Origin: CAYFMS01 sp964462325
GTDB taxonomy: Bacteria > Patescibacteriota > Patescibacteriia > UBA9934
Direction: 5' to 3'
Assembly: GCA_964462325.1 (NCBI GenBank)
Contig: CAYWYQ010000021.1
Span: forward strand, 1 to 13,766
Length of the DNA stretch: 13,766 nt
The translations under genes were made by a program, and so were the position numbers. The notes under the pieces are model-generated. The model was not told the DNA's origin. It was given only the letters and a program-made list of their open reading frames with translations, and did not search any database. Every line of letters begins with the position of its first letter. Positions within the stretch are counted from its first letter, which is position 1. Below, in pieces: positions 11,513 through 13,766 of the stretch.

Positions 11513-12601
11513 ATGTCAAAAGACATCGTGAGACAATTGAAGAAATTAAGGACAAGCGTGAATGCTGGTTATGCTTCGAAAGAAGTGCAGCAGCAGGGAC
11601 GCGAAAGCCTTATGCAGGCCATTGCACATCAGCAGGGGCAAGTTGAAACATCCTCGTTTATAGAACGAGTGTCATTTGTTCGATTTGCCTTTGCTGATTT
11701 TGTTTCTACGCCCGTAACGGCATTTGCTTCAATAGCCCTTCTATTAATAGGAGGTATGACGACGGTGAGCGCTGCATCAAATAGTTTGCCGGGCGATGCG
11801 CTCTATGGAGTAAAACTCGCAACAGAACGTGCACAACTCCAATTGGTATCTTCAGATAGGCGAGCGGTCCTTCATACGGAATTTGCCGAACGTCGATTCA
11901 AGGAATACCTTGCACTTACCGATGAAGGAAAGAATGCACAGGCGGGACTTGCGCTTGAGGCATATAAAACCCAAGTAGAACAAGCAACGGGAGAATTGAT
12001 GCGATTGCAAGAAACGGATGAAATGGAGGCAGCAAGCGTTGCAAATGCTCTTGATCAGAAGCTGGTAGGTCTTGATGACGCCTTGAAAGACGCAGATGCA
12101 TCAAATGATTCAAATGATTTAATGGAGGCGCAAGAAACAATAGAGACGGCGGCGGAGTCAGTTGTGAATGTTGCCGTAGAAATTCACGAAGCAACACCGG
12201 TACCAAGTAGCGAAACAGAAGTTAGTCAACTCTTCAAGAATCAATTGATTGCCCTTGAAGAAAGAAAAACATTCAATATTGGACGTATCAGCGTGATTGA
12301 ATCTATTGCACTTGAACGTGATTTACTCGATAAGGCAGATATACGAAAATTGGAAAATACACTTGAAAAGGCTACGGAACAGGTGAGTGAGGCGAGAAGA
12401 TTGGCGGCAGCAGGTGGATATAGAGCAGCATTCGGCATATTACGCGAAATAGATGAATTGATTCTTGGCGCGGAATCAATCCTGGCAGAAACAGAAGCGC
12501 AAATCATCTTTGAGGACGAGGCAGCTCTCGCAGAAGAAGCGGAAGCGGTATCTGAAACGGATCAACAAGATCCAGCATCATCCCCCGATGATGAATCATA
12601 G
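11513..12601 (+). CDS. DUF5667-domain membrane protein, candidate anti-sigma factor
   Basis: A 362-residue protein. A cytoplasmic N-terminus of about 60 residues (MSKDIVRQLKKLRTSV...) precedes one membrane segment (about 65-88, TAFASIALLLIGGMTTVSA). The DUF5667 signature follows: NSLPGDALYGVKLATERAQL and LHTEFAERRFKEYLAL. The rest (about 150-345) is Glu/Ala/Leu-rich helical and probably coiled-coil, ending in an acidic tail (SSPDDES). Its start is one base after the sigma stop. The pairing with an ECF sigma and the topology (cytoplasmic head, outer sensor) suggest it holds the sigma factor and responds to envelope state. No zinc-binding HxxxCxxC motif of classic ZAS anti-sigma factors is present, so this role is inferred. 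Confidence 0.88.
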   Translation: MSKDIVRQLKKLRTSVNAGYASKEVQQQGRESLMQAIAHQQGQVETSSFIERVSFVRFAFADFVSTPVTAFASIALLLIGGMTTVSAASNSLPGDALYGVKLATERAQLQLVSSDRRAVLHTEFAERRFKEYLALTDEGKNAQAGLALEAYKTQVEQATGELMRLQETDEMEAASVANALDQKLVGLDDALKDADASNDSNDLMEAQETIETAAESVVNVAVEIHEATPVPSSETEVSQLFKNQLIALEERKTFNIGRISVIESIALERDLLDKADIRKLENTLEKATEQVSEARRLAAAGGYRAAFGILREIDELILGAESILAETEAQIIFEDEAALAEEAEAVSETDQQDPASSPDDES

Positions 12602-12650
12602 AACAGCATGACATTTTATCTGCTAGAGAGAATGCTTCTCCGTGTGCAGT

Positions 12651-12671
12651 GCCGTAAAGTGGGTTTACGGC
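12651..12671 (+). terminator. Hairpin downstream of the sigma/DUF5667 operon
   Basis: GCCGTAAA (12651-12658) pairs perfectly with TTTACGGC (12664-12671) around GTGGG. Only three T follow, so it is a weak terminator or a structure protecting the 3' end. A smaller hairpin, GAGAA/TTCTC, lies just before at 12628-12640. Confidence 0.5.
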
Positions 12672-12679
12672 TTTGCCAT

Positions 12680-12699
12680 GGAGATACATATGTATCTCC
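12680..12699. promoter_or_regulatory. Perfect 20-bp palindrome upstream of the surface-protein gene
   Basis: GGAGATACATATGTATCTCC is identical to its reverse complement and has no spacer. That fits a dimeric regulator's operator better than an RNA hairpin. It lies about 120 bases before the start at 12820. Confidence 0.6.
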
Positions 12700-12718
12700 G
12701 TCATTCTAAATTAGAACC

Positions 12719-12808
12719 TGTCCGGGATTCCGGACATCTTCTATACCGTGCAAACTAAGGTCGAGGCCAATAGGTCGTTTGTACGCTTAATCTTAAACTC
12801 AGAAAGGA
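12719..12808 (+). promoter_or_regulatory. Structured leader and ribosome-binding site of the surface-protein gene
   Basis: A 7-bp hairpin TGTCCGG/CCGGACA with a four-base loop (12719-12736) is followed by an 8-bp stem GTGCAAAC (12748-12755) with GTTTGTAC (12777-12784, one wobble) closing a 21-base loop. AGAAAGGA (12801-12808) is a Shine-Dalgarno 11 bases before the ATG. TATATT at 12810-12815 could alternatively be a -10 for a leaderless message, in which case these stems are not transcribed as a leader. Confidence 0.5.
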
Positions 12809-12819
12809 CTATATTCATT

Positions 12820-13766
12820 ATGAATAACGTATTAATCGCACGACGCGCACTTTCAGCTGTTGTTGCTGTTGCTACCATTCTATGGGCGCTAGGAGCTGCT
12901 GCTTTCGCAGTACCAACTATCGCAAGCGCAGCTGACGCTGGTGACCTTGTACGAAGTACTTCACTTTCAACAGTGTACTTTGTTGGTTACGACGGTGCTC
13001 GTTATGCATTCCCTAATGAAAAGACTTACGACACTTGGTTCGATGGATTCAGTGGCGTAGAGACTATTTCAGATGCAGACGTTGCTGGCATGACTCTTGC
13101 TGGAAACGTTGTGTATCGACCAGGTTCACGTTGGATCAAAATCACTTCAGCTGCTGAAACATATGCGGTTGGACGTGATGGAATGATTCACTGGATCGAA
13201 ACGGAACCTGTTGCTACCGACTATGCTGGAAGCGACTGGAACCAAAATATTGATGACGTAGCTGACTCACTTTTCACGGACTATTCAGAAGGTGTTTCAC
13301 TCACAAGCGCAACTGCTTGGGATGGAGCTCTTTACATGGATGGTGCTGCTTACATGATCTCTTGGGATGGTGAAGCACGAGAAGTAACAGCAGCTGGTCG
13401 AAGTGCTAATGACCTTGAGTCAGGATTCTTCCTTGACGGAGATGGCATCGACGCAAGCGCACTTTCAAGCGGTACTGATGTAGACGGAGCTGATTGTAAT
13501 ATCAGTGACGCTTCTCAGACAGGTTGTACTGTAACTTCTACAGGTGGTGACGTAACTGTTTCTACTTCTTCAAGTACTGCAGCTGGAGTAACTGTTCCAG
13601 GTGGAGCAACTTCTGTTGAAGTATTCAGTTTCGACCTTACAGCTGGAAGCGATGCAGCAAATGTAAATGGAGTTACTCTTGATTACAACGGTATTGCTGC
13701 AACAGCTAATATTTCAAATGTATACCTTTATGAGGGTATGACTCGTTTGACTGAATCACGAAGTGT
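12820..13766 (+). CDS. Secreted cell-surface protein, S-layer-like, 5' part only
   Basis: The reading frame is open from ATG 12820 to the right edge (315 codons). A signal peptide is evident: MNNVLIARRALS, a hydrophobic core (AVVAVATILWALGAAAFAV) and a probable cut after ASA near residue 37. Residues about 45-155 form a domain I associate with CPR surface proteins (VYFVGYDGARYAFPNEKTYDTWF, VVYRPGSRWIKIT, AVGRDGMIHWIETE). Then a Ser/Thr/Gly-rich part (TCNIS-like Cys pair, STGGDVTVSTSSSTAAG) leads into a beta-rich segment with VEVFSFDLTAGSDAANVNGVTL. Codon use is strongly biased (GCT/GCA, GAC, CGA, GGT/GGA), unlike its neighbours and typical of high expression. It probably forms or decorates the outer surface. 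The C-terminus and total size are unknown. Confidence 0.88.
   Translation, partial: MNNVLIARRALSAVVAVATILWALGAAAFAVPTIASAADAGDLVRSTSLSTVYFVGYDGARYAFPNEKTYDTWFDGFSGVETISDADVAGMTLAGNVVYRPGSRWIKITSAAETYAVGRDGMIHWIETEPVATDYAGSDWNQNIDDVADSLFTDYSEGVSLTSATAWDGALYMDGAAYMISWDGEAREVTAAGRSANDLESGFFLDGDGIDASALSSGTDVDGADCNISDASQTGCTVTSTGGDVTVSTSSSTAAGVTVPGGATSVEVFSFDLTAGSDAANVNGVTLDYNGIAATANISNVYLYEGMTRLTESRS

Overview
The window looks like a chromosomal segment of a Patescibacteria (Candidate Phyla Radiation) genome, possibly an Uhrbacteria/Magasanikbacteria-type lineage; the lineage is a guess from memory of protein style. The signs are AT-rich DNA, ribosomal proteins L25 and L31 with long charged tails, a DUF3048 envelope protein, an ECF sigma factor paired with a DUF5667 membrane protein, and a secreted cell-surface protein with a domain I associate with CPR bacteria. 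UGA is used as a stop in several genes, so this is not one of the UGA-glycine lineages. No tRNA, rRNA, insertion sequence or CRISPR array was found.

Layout. 1-327: no confident gene, but two near-identical 48-bp direct repeats. 328-4560 (+): a membrane protein of unknown function, the SEDS glycosyltransferase rodA, a small zinc-ribbon protein, rplY (L25, CTC type) and a DUF3048 protein whose start overlaps the acidic tail of rplY in another frame. 4561-4789: palindromic repeats with a DnaA box. 4790-5419 (+): two tiny membrane proteins with unusually strong Shine-Dalgarno sites and look-alike hairpins at their stop codons. 5420-5627: a hairpin-dense block with a MITE-like element; one flanking repeat supplies the last codons of prmC. 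7957-5628 (-): rpmE-prfA-prmC, a translation module (L31, release factor 1 and its glutamine methylase). 8039-10201 (+): a polytopic membrane protein resembling O-antigen ligases/polymerases, then a GT-B-like glycosyltransferase with a degenerate motif. 10202-10436: a second cluster of the palindromic repeats. 10730-10437 (-): a small HTH regulator with a 28-bp palindrome over its likely promoter. 10990-12601 (+): ECF sigma factor and DUF5667 protein. 12602-12819: a run of hairpins forming the probable regulatory leader of the surface-protein gene that starts at 12820 and leaves the window.

How the genes fit together. Much of the window concerns the cell envelope (RodA, DUF3048, glycosyltransferase, ligase-like protein, surface protein) and translation (L25, L31, RF1, PrmC). 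The ECF sigma/DUF5667 pair beside the surface-protein gene suggests sigma-controlled surface expression, which is an inference. Many genes have a recognisable -10 element only a few bases from the start codon and no Shine-Dalgarno, implying leaderless or very short-leader mRNAs. The two tiny membrane genes at 4790 and 5084 are clear exceptions. The most interesting non-coding signal is a dispersed repeat in which a DnaA-box-like 9-mer directly abuts a GGAGGTTSAACCTC palindrome.
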